DNA from: Clostridiales bacterium
GTDB lineage: Bacteria; Bacillota_A; Clostridia; Oscillospirales; Oscillospiraceae
Length of the DNA stretch: 16,209 nt
Reading direction: 5' to 3'
Assembly: GCA_004553625.1 (NCBI GenBank)
Contig: SFKX01000029.1
Coordinates: forward strand, 1-16,209
Shown here: one piece after another, positions 1 through 6,452 of the stretch
Layout of the letters: each line of letters begins with the position of its first letter
How positions within the stretch are numbered: the stretch's first letter is position 1
The notes under the pieces: generated by a model
Databases searched by the model: none
Told to the model about the DNA's origin: nothing
Seen by the model: the letters and a program-made list of their open reading frames with translations, nothing else
Position numbers and translations under genes: made by a program

Positions 1-626
1 GTATACATGAACTCTCTGCCGATCAACTCCTCAATATACGAAACGGTTATCAAATTCATTGATCCGCCAAGCGGAGTCAGCATCCCCCCATTATTTGCCC
101 CCCACACGATTGCAAGTAGGATAAGCGGCGCAACTTTACTCTTTTTCAAATCGCCTTGTCCAGCAAATTTCAGCATGGACATCGCAATAGAACACAGGAT
201 GGCTGCTACGACTGTATTCGGCAGCACCGACGAAAGCAGCGTCGCCGCCAGAAACCAAACTGTTATCTGCTGCTTAACAGACGTCCCAACAAGGCTCAGG
301 ACAAGTGCTGCTATCCTCTTATCGACGCCCGTTACTTCCCAGGCAATTGCCATGATGTTTGAACCCGCAAGCAAAAATACCAACTCCGCAGCATAGCTGC
401 TTATGATCGAGTTCATGTCCGTCACAGAAAAAACTGCGTTGATAGCAACGGGGAGAAATGCTGTTATTGCAGGGTTAATCGGCATTGAAACCCACCAAAC
501 CGCCATCCAAGCTACTGTTCCAATCGCAACCCTCGCATCCTGTTCAATACCACCAAGAGGAATGAATGTTATTGCGAAAAACAAAATAGGCCCCAAAAGT
601 AAGGCCAGTCTCTTTTTTGACTGCAT
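1..626 (-). CDS. SLC13/DASS-type anion permease, N-terminal part (cut by left edge)
   Basis: The first 208 codons of a polytopic membrane protein that continues past the left edge. Family features seen: an N-terminal pair of hydrophobic segments (residues 8-24 and 33-48), the motif MPINPAITAFLPVAINAVFS at 48-67, a segment around 82-97 followed by TGVDKRIA (99-106), VLPNTVVAA at 134-142, and a glycine-rich loop GANNGGMLTPLGGSMNLIT at 176-194. This order matches divalent anion:sodium symporters, which import dicarboxylates, sulfate or similar anions. The substrate cannot be read from the sequence. The first sodium/substrate motif is PNT (136-138) where SNT is usual. I chose the ATG at 626 because GGGAG lies at a good distance before it; an in-frame ATG at 641 would add five residues (MGDNA). 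The coding sequence is more A+T-rich than queA, asd or xylA in this window. Confidence 0.85.
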   Translation of the reverse strand, partial: MQSKKRLALLLGPILFFAITFIPLGGIEQDARVAIGTVAWMAVWWVSMPINPAITAFLPVAINAVFSVTDMNSIISSYAAELVFLLAGSNIMAIAWEVTGVDKRIAALVLSLVGTSVKQQITVWFLAATLLSSVLPNTVVAAILCSIAMSMLKFAGQGDLKKSKVAPLILLAIVWGANNGGMLTPLGGSMNLITVSYIEELIGREFMY

Positions 627-670
627 TGCGTTATCTCCCATTCAACCACTCTGCCAAATCACTGAATTTA

Positions 671-742
671 CTACTGTTGATTCGCGCAGACATCAAGCGA
701 CCACAGTGCTAGTATCACCTCACTTTCATAAAAAAACTGCAT
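671..742 (-). CDS. Possible 23-residue leader peptide upstream of the permease
   Basis: A tiny ORF (begins MQFFYESEVILALW, ends CANQQ) lies between the terminator hairpin at 775-818 and the permease start. Its ATG is preceded by GGAAGGAGG with 8 bases of spacing, the best ribosome site in this part of the window, and its stop lies 29-44 bases before the two possible permease starts. It has no family I recognise, no signal peptide and no run of one amino acid that would suggest classical amino acid attenuation. The strong ribosome site is what is seen; a role as a leader peptide or translationally coupled ORF is inference. It could instead be a chance short ORF, or the decayed start of another gene. 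Confidence 0.4.
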   Translation of the reverse strand: MQFFYESEVILALWSLDVCANQQ

Positions 743-750
743 ATTACTCG

Positions 751-759
751 CCTCCTTCC
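751..759 (-). promoter_or_regulatory. Strong Shine-Dalgarno site of the 23-codon ORF
   Basis: Reads GGAAGGAGG on the minus strand, 8 bases before the ATG at 742. It is stronger than the site of the downstream permease (GGGAG at 635-639). It is the main argument that the short ORF is translated. A minus-strand TGATAATATA at 761-770, just upstream, resembles an extended -10 element and could be an alternative promoter, although its start point would fall almost on the ribosome site. Confidence 0.5.
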
Positions 760-774
760 ATATATTATCATTTG

Positions 775-818
775 TAAAAAAACAAAAAAGACCAACCGCA
801 TTTTCAATGCAGTTGGTC
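775..818 (-). terminator. Intrinsic terminator in the region upstream of the permease
   Basis: The stem arms are 790-802 and 806-818 (GACCAAC near one end, GTTGGTC at the other, one mismatch) around a very short loop. On the minus strand the hairpin is followed by TTTTTTGTTTTTTT. On the plus strand nothing T-rich follows, so it acts on leftward transcription. No full gene lies between it and the candidate promoter at 915-943, so it would end a short RNA of roughly 130 nt or attenuate transcription of the permease. Confidence 0.8.
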
Positions 819-914
819 TTGAAAAGTCGATCCCATCTCCGGAAGGAGACGCTGACAGTCAAACAACTCATCGTATTTAATTCCAGGTATTTTGATATTC
901 CCTGTTCGCGTATT

Positions 915-943
915 ACCCTATCACAAAAAATTTAGACCGTCAA
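915..943 (-). promoter_or_regulatory. Candidate sigma-A promoter for the permease leader RNA
   Basis: The minus strand reads TTGACG (943-938), a 17-base spacer and TAGGGT (920-915), with A/T-rich sequence upstream that could serve as an UP element. The -35 is 5 of 6 to consensus and the -10 only 3 of 6. Transcription from here would pass through a small hairpin (TCTCC-TTCC-GGAGA, near 837-850) before reaching the terminator at 775-818. The remaining sequence between 627 and 1040 shows no other gene. Confidence 0.4.
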
Positions 944-970
944 CACATTTTGTTCATTTTGTCTGATTTT

Positions 971-1018
971 AAAAAAAGTAAGCTGCTACATTGTGTAATT
1001 CACACAATGTAGCAGCTT
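971..1018 (-). terminator. Intrinsic terminator after the DUF3870 gene
   Basis: A perfect 17-base-pair inverted repeat (980-996 with 1002-1018) around a 5-base loop, followed on the minus strand by ACTTTTTTT. It begins 22 bases after the DUF3870 stop codon. It would end the transcript that includes DUF3870 and possibly queA and the SpoIID-domain gene. The plus strand lacks a T-run directly after the stem. Confidence 0.9.
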
Positions 1019-1040
1019 GTTGTATCTTGCTGGCAAACAT

Positions 1041-1388
1041 TTATTCGCCTCTTAAAAACGCTCCGTTTTTGTTCATATAGTCTAGATAATTTCTCCGTAT
1101 ATCGCTCATCGCCTTGATTATCGACTTTGATGCATTTCCCTGATGCCTATATGTTATCTCCTCCACGATCGCATCATAGTCGCTCACCAGGTTCCGGCCT
1201 ACAAAATAGCTCTCTACCATACTGACCGCCAGCGGGGAGATCAATGTAACCGATACGCCTTCGACTATCCCAGTATCCAGGTGGATTTTTAATCCCAGGG
1301 TCAACATTCCGTTGGCTGCCGTTGTAGCCAGCGCAGACGGCAACTTTGCATAACCGCAAAAGTATGCAGTTTCATACTTGAGCTTCAT
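1041..1388 (-). CDS. DUF3870 domain-containing protein (function unknown)
   Basis: A 115-residue protein that I match to DUF3870 from memory of the family pattern. It has an N-terminal beta strand leading to the motif CGYAKLPSA, then a central LDTGIVEGVSVTLISPLA stretch, a segment ending YFVGRNLVSDYDAIVEEI, and a C-terminal YRHQGNASKSIIKAM helix region. It has no signal peptide or membrane segment, so it should be cytoplasmic. No biochemical role is known to me. I chose the ATG at 1388 because GAGAGGGG lies 6-7 bases before it; an in-frame ATG six codons upstream (1406) lacks a ribosome site. It lies 63 bases after queA without an intervening terminator, so it may be co-transcribed. It is more A+T-rich than queA, which hints at a different history. 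Confidence 0.8.
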   Translation of the reverse strand: MKLKYETAYFCGYAKLPSALATTAANGMLTLGLKIHLDTGIVEGVSVTLISPLAVSMVESYFVGRNLVSDYDAIVEEITYRHQGNASKSIIKAMSDIRRNYLDYMNKNGAFLRGE

Positions 1389-1451
1389 TGCTTTCCCCTC
1401 TCTCATAATTACTCATTTTAAACCGCACGTTCTGGATACTAATTCATTACA

Positions 1452-2474
1452 TCAGCTAATAAACATCGCGTCTCCAAAGGAGAAAAATCTGTATTTTTCT
1501 CTGACCGCCTCGTTATACGCCGCCAGGACGTTCTCGCGTCCGGCAAAGGCAGAGACCAACATTATCAGCGTGCTCTCCGGCAGGTGGAAGTTTGTCACCA
1601 AAGCATCCATGCACTTAAAACGATAGCCCGGATAGATAAAGATATTTGTCCAGCCGGACTTTGCATCCATCGTCCCGTCCTCGTTCGCAAAGCTCTCGAC
1701 CGTCCTGCACGAGGTCGTGCCTACGCAGACGACGCGGCCTCCCGACCTCTTCGTCTCCGTTATGATCCTCGCCGTCTCCTCAGGCATTATGCAAAATTCC
1801 GAGTGCATCTCGTGTTCCTCTATGTCCTCCGCCTTGACCGGGCGGAAGGTCCCGAGTCCCACATGCAGCGTCACAAAGCACTCGCGCACTCCCCTGTCCG
1901 CTATCCTCGCCAGCAGTTCCTTTGTGAAATGCAGGCCCGCTGTCGGCGCGGCTGCGCTGCCCGGTTCCTTGGAATAAACGGTCTGGTAACGCTCTCCGTC
2001 CTCCAGTTCGACCTTTATATACGGCGGCAGGGGCATCTTTCCCAGGCGTTCCAGCACCTCAAGAAATATGCCCTCATACTTGAACTCAACTATCCTGTTT
2101 CCGCCCTCAGCTACCTCCAGAACCTCGGCCTCCAGCTCACCGTTTCCAAAGATGAGCCGCGTCCCGGGCCTGGTCTTTCTTCCGGGTCTGGTCAGGCACT
2201 CCCAGCGCCCGCCGCCCAAGTCCCGGAGCAGCAGGACCTCCACAACTCCGCCGGTCTCCCGCATGCCCATAAGCCGGGCGGGAAGTACGCGCGAATCGTT
2301 CATGACAAGGCAGTCGCCAGGGTGCAGCAACTCAGGGAGCTCCGAAAATATCCGGTGCTCCCTGGCTCCGCTCCACCTGTCCAGGCAGAGCAAACGCGAG
2401 GCATCCCTCCGCTCCAGAGGTGTCTGTGCAATGAGCTCCTCTGGCAGGTCGAAATAGAAATCCGATGTTTTCAT
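1452..2474 (-). CDS. queA: S-adenosylmethionine:tRNA ribosyltransferase-isomerase
   Basis: QueA transfers and isomerises the ribosyl part of S-adenosylmethionine onto 7-aminomethyl-7-deazaguanine at the wobble base of tRNAs with GUN anticodons, giving epoxyqueuosine. It is a soluble cytoplasmic enzyme. The 340-residue length is normal and the family signatures are all present: AQTPLERRDASRLL (16-29), GDCLVMNDSRVLPARL (53-68), GKMPLPPYI (145-153), AAPTAGLHF (175-183), HVGLGTFRPV (204-213) and EHEMHSE (220-226). The start at 2474 has GAGG upstream. It begins 9 bases after the SpoIID-domain gene stops, so the two are almost certainly one transcript. Other queuosine genes such as tgt are not in this window. 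Confidence 0.97.
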   Translation of the reverse strand: MKTSDFYFDLPEELIAQTPLERRDASRLLCLDRWSGAREHRIFSELPELLHPGDCLVMNDSRVLPARLMGMRETGGVVEVLLLRDLGGGRWECLTRPGRKTRPGTRLIFGNGELEAEVLEVAEGGNRIVEFKYEGIFLEVLERLGKMPLPPYIKVELEDGERYQTVYSKEPGSAAAPTAGLHFTKELLARIADRGVRECFVTLHVGLGTFRPVKAEDIEEHEMHSEFCIMPEETARIITETKRSGGRVVCVGTTSCRTVESFANEDGTMDAKSGWTNIFIYPGYRFKCMDALVTNFHLPESTLIMLVSAFAGRENVLAAYNEAVREKYRFFSFGDAMFIS

Positions 2475-2483
2475 GTAAACGCC

Positions 2484-4226
2484 TCAGTTCGTATAGTTAG
2501 CCTGCGCGAGAGTGATATCGGTGTAATAAAAATTCACTATCTGGTCGTAGGTAAAACCGTAGGTATCTGCCATGGCATATGCGCCGAACTGGCTCAGGCC
2601 GAGGTTGTGTCCCCAGCCGCTGCCGATAAAGGTGACATTGTCTCCGTTCTCCTCGATCTCGAACGAGATGCTGTCCAGGCCGAGCAGCGCAGTGCAGAAG
2701 CTGTAGCAGGCGCTGCCGCTGAAGGTTGCGCTGCGTCCGTTTGAGTCGGTCAGCTTCATGCCTATGACGTTGCCGGTATCGGACCAACTGATCTCTATCG
2801 CATCCGCGGACGCGATGGAGAAGCCTCTGGTGTTTGCCTTCTCAGCGAGCTCTCGGCGCGTGAATGTATAGCTCCAGCTGCTGTGGCCGTTTATGCTGTC
2901 TGCCGCGGCCTCAAAGCTGTCTACCTTGCCGCGCAGGTAGCCTACAGCGCTGCCTGTAACGTTCTCGCTGTCCTCCGTAGCGCCGCCGTTGGAGGAGCAG
3001 TACATGGCTGATATGGGCTCGCCCTTGTAGAGTATGTATATCCCGGCGGTCTCATCCACAGCGGCGTTAGAGTTGGCAGTCGCACCGGTCAGTCCGCGGT
3101 AGACTTGGCTATAGGTGTCGTTCGTGACGTCAAAACCATAGAAGGAGTTGGAGTTGAAGTGGCTGGCTGCAAAGGTCCTGGCACAGAGCGCCTGAGCCTT
3201 GAGAGCCTCTTTCGGCCAGCTGCCGCTCATCTCGTAGGGGATGACGCCCTTGACATAGTCCTCTATGTTCACGATGTTGATGACCGTCAACTTTTCCCCG
3301 GAGCGGCGGACGTACTCAAAGTCACCGTAATAGCGGTTACCTCGGAACCAGGTCACGGCCTTGCCGGAACTGCTCTGCGGACTCACAGCCAAGTTCAGCT
3401 CGCTGCCGCAGTCGAACTCAAAGAGCACTCGTCCTGTCTTTGTATTCACCACTGTGACACAGCGGTTAGACGCCGAATATGCCTCAGCGCCCGATATGCC
3501 CATGCTCTGAGCCGCGGTGTATGCCTCGTCAGCGCTCTCATAGTCGCCGCAGAGGACGTAGTAGCTGCCGTCGTAGTAGGCCGGGAAACCGTCTGAGTAC
3601 TGGGACGCGGCGCCGCTCGCCTCCTCAAAGCTGCCGTAGGAGCCTGGCAGCAGGACGTGGTAGCAGCCGATGCTGACTCCACTGCTTATCGTAACATTCC
3701 GGTCCATGGCCATGGTGATGGTCGTATCGGAGGTGTAGCCGACCTCATGGAAAACTCGGCTGGAATCGTAGTAGCCGAACTTGTAGCCGCTGCCCACGTC
3801 GTTTTCGAGGTTGGCAGACTCCAGCGTACCGTTGCGGACGGAGCTGGTACCGTCATAGTAGTACAGGCCAACGCGGAACACAGAATACGGGAGCGTGATG
3901 CTGCCGGTAACAGAGAGGTGCTCCGGAGTGGGCGACGTCTCATCGCGACCGGGGCGTTCGCTGTTTCCGCTGCTACCGCCGCTGCTGCCACTCTGCCCGT
4001 CAATGGTGACGACGCCGTCTGCCGTCAGCACGTACGAGCCGGAGACGAGCGAGGTTCCGCCCCCTCCAACTGCAAACGCCCCATCCAGCGCGCCTGCGAG
4101 CACGCTGTCCGGCCCGTTCACATATATGTCCCCCGCCGCGGCCGCGGGCAGAGCGGGAAAAAGCCCCGAAACAAGCACCGCCGCCAGCAGCATGGCTGGT
4201 ATGGCTTTCATTCTCTTCATTTTCAT
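2484..4226 (-). CDS. Secreted SpoIID/LytB-domain protein with SPOR-like region
   Basis: A 580-residue exported protein. Residues 1-31 form a signal peptide (basic start, hydrophobic core, AAA before the mature end). A glycine/serine-rich low-complexity linker sits at 78-90. About 187-260 resembles a SPOR-type repeat pair (YHVLLPGSYGSFEEA and YYVLCGDYESADEAY). The SpoIID/LytB domain covers about 310-575: NIVNIEDYVKGVIPYEM (317-333), LKAQALCARTFA (342-353), SSNGGATED (411-419) and GHNLGLSQFGAYA (539-551). SpoIID of Bacillus cleaves glycan strands stripped of stem peptides during engulfment; the Glu in YEM (332) matches its catalytic residue. Classical SpoIID is much shorter, about 340 residues, so this is a long paralogue and need not act in sporulation. 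The start at 4226 has AAAGGTG before it. Two further in-frame ATGs follow within six codons. Confidence 0.9.
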   Translation of the reverse strand: MKMKRMKAIPAMLLAAVLVSGLFPALPAAAAGDIYVNGPDSVLAGALDGAFAVGGGGTSLVSGSYVLTADGVVTIDGQSGSSGGSSGNSERPGRDETSPTPEHLSVTGSITLPYSVFRVGLYYYDGTSSVRNGTLESANLENDVGSGYKFGYYDSSRVFHEVGYTSDTTITMAMDRNVTISSGVSIGCYHVLLPGSYGSFEEASGAASQYSDGFPAYYDGSYYVLCGDYESADEAYTAAQSMGISGAEAYSASNRCVTVVNTKTGRVLFEFDCGSELNLAVSPQSSSGKAVTWFRGNRYYGDFEYVRRSGEKLTVINIVNIEDYVKGVIPYEMSGSWPKEALKAQALCARTFAASHFNSNSFYGFDVTNDTYSQVYRGLTGATANSNAAVDETAGIYILYKGEPISAMYCSSNGGATEDSENVTGSAVGYLRGKVDSFEAAADSINGHSSWSYTFTRRELAEKANTRGFSIASADAIEISWSDTGNVIGMKLTDSNGRSATFSGSACYSFCTALLGLDSISFEIEENGDNVTFIGSGWGHNLGLSQFGAYAMADTYGFTYDQIVNFYYTDITLAQANYTN

Positions 4227-4319
4227 TGTTCACCTTTTGACGTTTGTTGACCTTCGGCAAACGCGGTGGTAAAATATTAAATCGCTAAAGGCCACGCAGG
4301 TTCTTGCATTTTTCGACCC

Positions 4320-4367
4320 GTTATGTCATTATAATGGATGACTCAGATAATTTCAAGTGTTATGTCA
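4320..4367 (+). repeat. Nine-base direct repeat flanking the asd -10 element
   Basis: GTTATGTCA occurs at 4320-4328 and again at 4359-4367, one copy on each side of the TATAAT at 4330-4335. The spacing (39 bases start to start, close to four helical turns) would suit a DNA-binding regulator, but two short copies can arise by chance in an A/T-rich intergenic region. Confidence 0.3.
4330..4335 (+). promoter_or_regulatory. Likely -10 element of the asd-dapA-dapB promoter
   Basis: A perfect TATAAT, 95 bases before the asd start codon, in the 204-base region between divergent genes. No -35 at the standard 17-base spacing is convincing; TTGCAT at 4304-4309 is 20 bases away. A start point near 4341-4343 would give a 5' leader of about 90 nt. 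No known riboswitch core is recognisable in it, and it is too short for a lysine riboswitch. Confidence 0.45.
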
Positions 4368-4407
4368 CCCGGTATTATTTAGCTGACCTGCGAATAGACT
4401 GAGTCGT
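4338..4407 (+). promoter_or_regulatory. Possible structured 5' leader of asd
   Basis: ATGACTCAG (4338-4346) can pair with CTGAGTCGT (4399-4407), nine base pairs with one G-T, enclosing 52 bases just upstream of the asd ribosome site (GAAAGGAAGG from about 4413). The pairing begins near the expected transcription start. The inner part has only weak further pairing (GTCA with TGAC, GGT with ACC). It may protect the mRNA end or respond to a signal; this is inference from pairing alone. Confidence 0.3.
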
Positions 4408-4430
4408 ATGGTGAAAGGAAGGTTTTCGCA

Positions 4431-5516
4431 ATGGAGAAATTGAGGGCAGGCATCATCGGCGGCACCGGAATGGTCGGACAGCGCTATGTGACGCTCATCG
4501 CAAACCACCCTTGGTTCGAGCTCAGCGTCATCGCGGCCAGCGCCAGGAGCGCAGGCAAAACCTATGAGGAAGCCGTCGGCGCAAAGTGGGCGCTGGACGA
4601 TCCGATGCCCGAATGCGCAAAGAAGATGGTCGTCAGGAATGCGGCCGACGTCGCGGATATCGTGAAGGACGTGGATTTCGTCTTTTCCGCCGTCGACATG
4701 AAGAAGGAGGATATCCTCGCGCTCGAGGAGGAGTATGCCAAGGCCGAATGCCCGGTCGTCTCGAACAACAGCGCCAACCGCTGGACTCCGGACGTACCCA
4801 TGGTCATCCCCGAGATAAACGCCGACCACCTCGCGGTCATCACCGACCAGAAGAAACGTCTGGGTACCAAGCGCGGCTTCATTGCTGTGAAGTCCAACTG
4901 CTCTATCCAGAGCTATGTCCCCGCGCTCTCTCCGTTCCGCGCCGATTTTGGTCTCAGCAAGATCCTCGTCTGCACTTATCAGGCGATATCCGGCGCCGGC
5001 AAGACCTTCAAGACCTGGCCGGAGATGGTGGATAACGTCATCCCCTACATAGGCGGCGAGGAGGAAAAGAGCGAGCAGGAGCCGATGAAGGTATGGGGCC
5101 GCGTCGAGGACGGCGTCATCAAGAACGCCGAAAAGCCGCTCATAACCGCCCAGTGCCTGCGCGTCGCAGCGGCGAACGGTCACATGGCTGCAGTGTTCGT
5201 GACCTTTGATAAGAAGCCCTCCATGGACGAGATGAAGGCCCGCTGGGCAGCGTACAAGGGCCGCGCCCAGGAGCTGGAGCTGCCGAGCGCGCCGAAGCAG
5301 TTTTTGAAGTATTTTGAAGAGCCGGACCGCCCGCAGACCAGACTAGACCGCATGAACGAGGGCGGAATGCAGATAAGCATCGGCAGGCTGAGACCGGATA
5401 CGCAGTATGACTACAAGTTCGTCTGCCTGTCGCACAACACGCTGCGCGGCGCCGCCGGCGGAGCCGTCGAGCTCGCTGAGCTGCTCTGCGCCGAGGGATA
5501 TATCAGCGCAAAGTGA
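4431..5516 (+). CDS. asd: Aspartate-semialdehyde dehydrogenase (archaeal/fungal-like branch)
   Basis: Reduces L-aspartyl-4-phosphate to L-aspartate 4-semialdehyde with NADPH, the branch point to lysine/DAP, threonine and methionine. The 361-residue protein has the N-terminal NADP loop GIIGGTGMVGQRY (7-19), the adenine/phosphate region AASARSAGK (35-43), the catalytic cysteine in KSNCSIQ (Cys157), QAISGAGK (184-191) and the substrate histidine in RVAAANGH (His251). The GTGMVGQRY start, SNCSIQ active site and length fit the branch typical of archaea, yeast and many Clostridia, not the E. coli-type enzyme. The start at 4431 has GAAAGGAAGG upstream. dapA follows after 28 bases and dapB after that, so its main use here is probably DAP/lysine supply. 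Confidence 0.95.
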   Translation: MEKLRAGIIGGTGMVGQRYVTLIANHPWFELSVIAASARSAGKTYEEAVGAKWALDDPMPECAKKMVVRNAADVADIVKDVDFVFSAVDMKKEDILALEEEYAKAECPVVSNNSANRWTPDVPMVIPEINADHLAVITDQKKRLGTKRGFIAVKSNCSIQSYVPALSPFRADFGLSKILVCTYQAISGAGKTFKTWPEMVDNVIPYIGGEEEKSEQEPMKVWGRVEDGVIKNAEKPLITAQCLRVAAANGHMAAVFVTFDKKPSMDEMKARWAAYKGRAQELELPSAPKQFLKYFEEPDRPQTRLDRMNEGGMQISIGRLRPDTQYDYKFVCLSHNTLRGAAGGAVELAELLCAEGYISAK

Positions 5517-5544
5517 CCATTCACGACTGAAGGGGGTTTGTAAA

Positions 5545-6435
5545 ATGGCAAAGACACCGATATTCACCGGCTCATGTACCGCCATCGTCACGCCATACCT
5601 CGAAAACGGCGTCGATTACGCGAAGTATGAGGAACTCGTCGATTTCCAGTATGAGGGCGGCACCTCCGCCATTCTCGTCTGCGGGACCACCGGTGAAAAC
5701 CCGACGCACACCGAGGAAGAGCACAACAAGCTCGTTGAGCTGACCGTCAAGAAATGCGCCGGGCGCATGAAAACCATAGTCGGCGTCGGCGGTTACAACA
5801 CCGCCCACGTCCTGGAGCAGGCCAAGCAGGCCGAGGCCTGCGGCGCGGACGGGATACTCATGGTCACGCCGTACTACAACAAGAGCACCCAGAAGGGCCT
5901 TATCGAGCACTTCACCTACGTTGCGGACCGGGTAAAGGTCCCCATGATACTCTACAACGTCCCGGGACGCACCGGCATAGGCATCAAGCCCGCCACCTAC
6001 AAGGCCCTTTCTAAGCACCCGAACATAAACGGCGTCAAGGAGGCCAGCGGCAACATAGCCGAGTACGCGCTCACCCGCTCCATGTGCGGCGACGACCTCG
6101 TATTCTGGAGCGGCAACGACTCCGACACCGTCCCGATGATGGCTCTGGGCGCGGTGGGCGTCATCTCCGTCGCTTCTAACATCATCCCGAAGGACGTTGC
6201 TAAGCTCTGCGAGCTCTGCCTCGCCGGGGACTTCAAGGCCGCATCCGCCGAGTATTTCCGCCTGGCGGACTTCTTCGACAAGCTGTTCATTGAGACGAAC
6301 CCGATTCCCGTCAAGACCGCGATGAACGTCGCCGGCATGAACGTCGGCAGGCTGCGTCTGCCGCTCGTGGATATGGACCCGGCCAATCTGGAGAAGCTCA
6401 AGGTCTCGATGCGCGGCGTCGGTCTTAACGTGTGA
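5545..6435 (+). CDS. dapA: 4-hydroxy-tetrahydrodipicolinate synthase
   Basis: Condenses pyruvate with aspartate semialdehyde, the product of the upstream gene, giving 4-hydroxy-tetrahydrodipicolinate. The 296-residue TIM-barrel length is standard. Visible active-site features: GTTGE with Thr48/Thr49, the paired tyrosines at 110-111 in VTPYYN, Tyr137 and Arg142 in LYNVPGRTG, and the Schiff-base lysine Lys165 in GVKEASG. They correspond to Thr44, Tyr107, Tyr133, Arg138 and Lys161 of the E. coli enzyme. I chose the ATG at 5545 because AAGGGGG lies just before it; the frame is open further upstream into asd, but no ribosome site supports that. dapB starts 17 bases after the stop. Confidence 0.97.
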   Translation: MAKTPIFTGSCTAIVTPYLENGVDYAKYEELVDFQYEGGTSAILVCGTTGENPTHTEEEHNKLVELTVKKCAGRMKTIVGVGGYNTAHVLEQAKQAEACGADGILMVTPYYNKSTQKGLIEHFTYVADRVKVPMILYNVPGRTGIGIKPATYKALSKHPNINGVKEASGNIAEYALTRSMCGDDLVFWSGNDSDTVPMMALGAVGVISVASNIIPKDVAKLCELCLAGDFKAASAEYFRLADFFDKLFIETNPIPVKTAMNVAGMNVGRLRLPLVDMDPANLEKLKVSMRGVGLNV

Positions 6436-6452
6436 GCTGAGAGGTAAAGGCA

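Noticed and set aside
640..657. The minus strand reads GGCAGAGTGGTTGAATG, like the D-arm of a serine or leucine tRNA.
   Set aside because: No acceptor stem, anticodon arm or T-arm follows; the next bases are the ribosome site and start of the permease. Treated as chance similarity.
671..871. A 66-codon minus-strand reading frame starting at 871 and ending with the 23-codon ORF.
   Set aside because: It runs straight through the terminator hairpin and its T-run, has no good ribosome site, and encodes a composition unlike a protein. Only the last 23 codons have a credible start.
1584..2744. A 386-codon plus-strand frame across queA and the end of the SpoIID-domain gene.
   Set aside because: It crosses two well-supported genes on the other strand and has no domain; caused by codon bias.
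4227..4430. Possible lysine riboswitch before asd-dapA-dapB.
   Set aside because: The whole divergent region is 204 bases and the leader about 90; the five-helix lysine aptamer does not fit and its conserved core is not seen.
4365..5183. A long open frame of 272 codons antisense to asd.
   Set aside because: A shadow of a G+C-rich gene; asd shows full catalytic motifs, and the antisense product has no recognisable domain or ribosome site.
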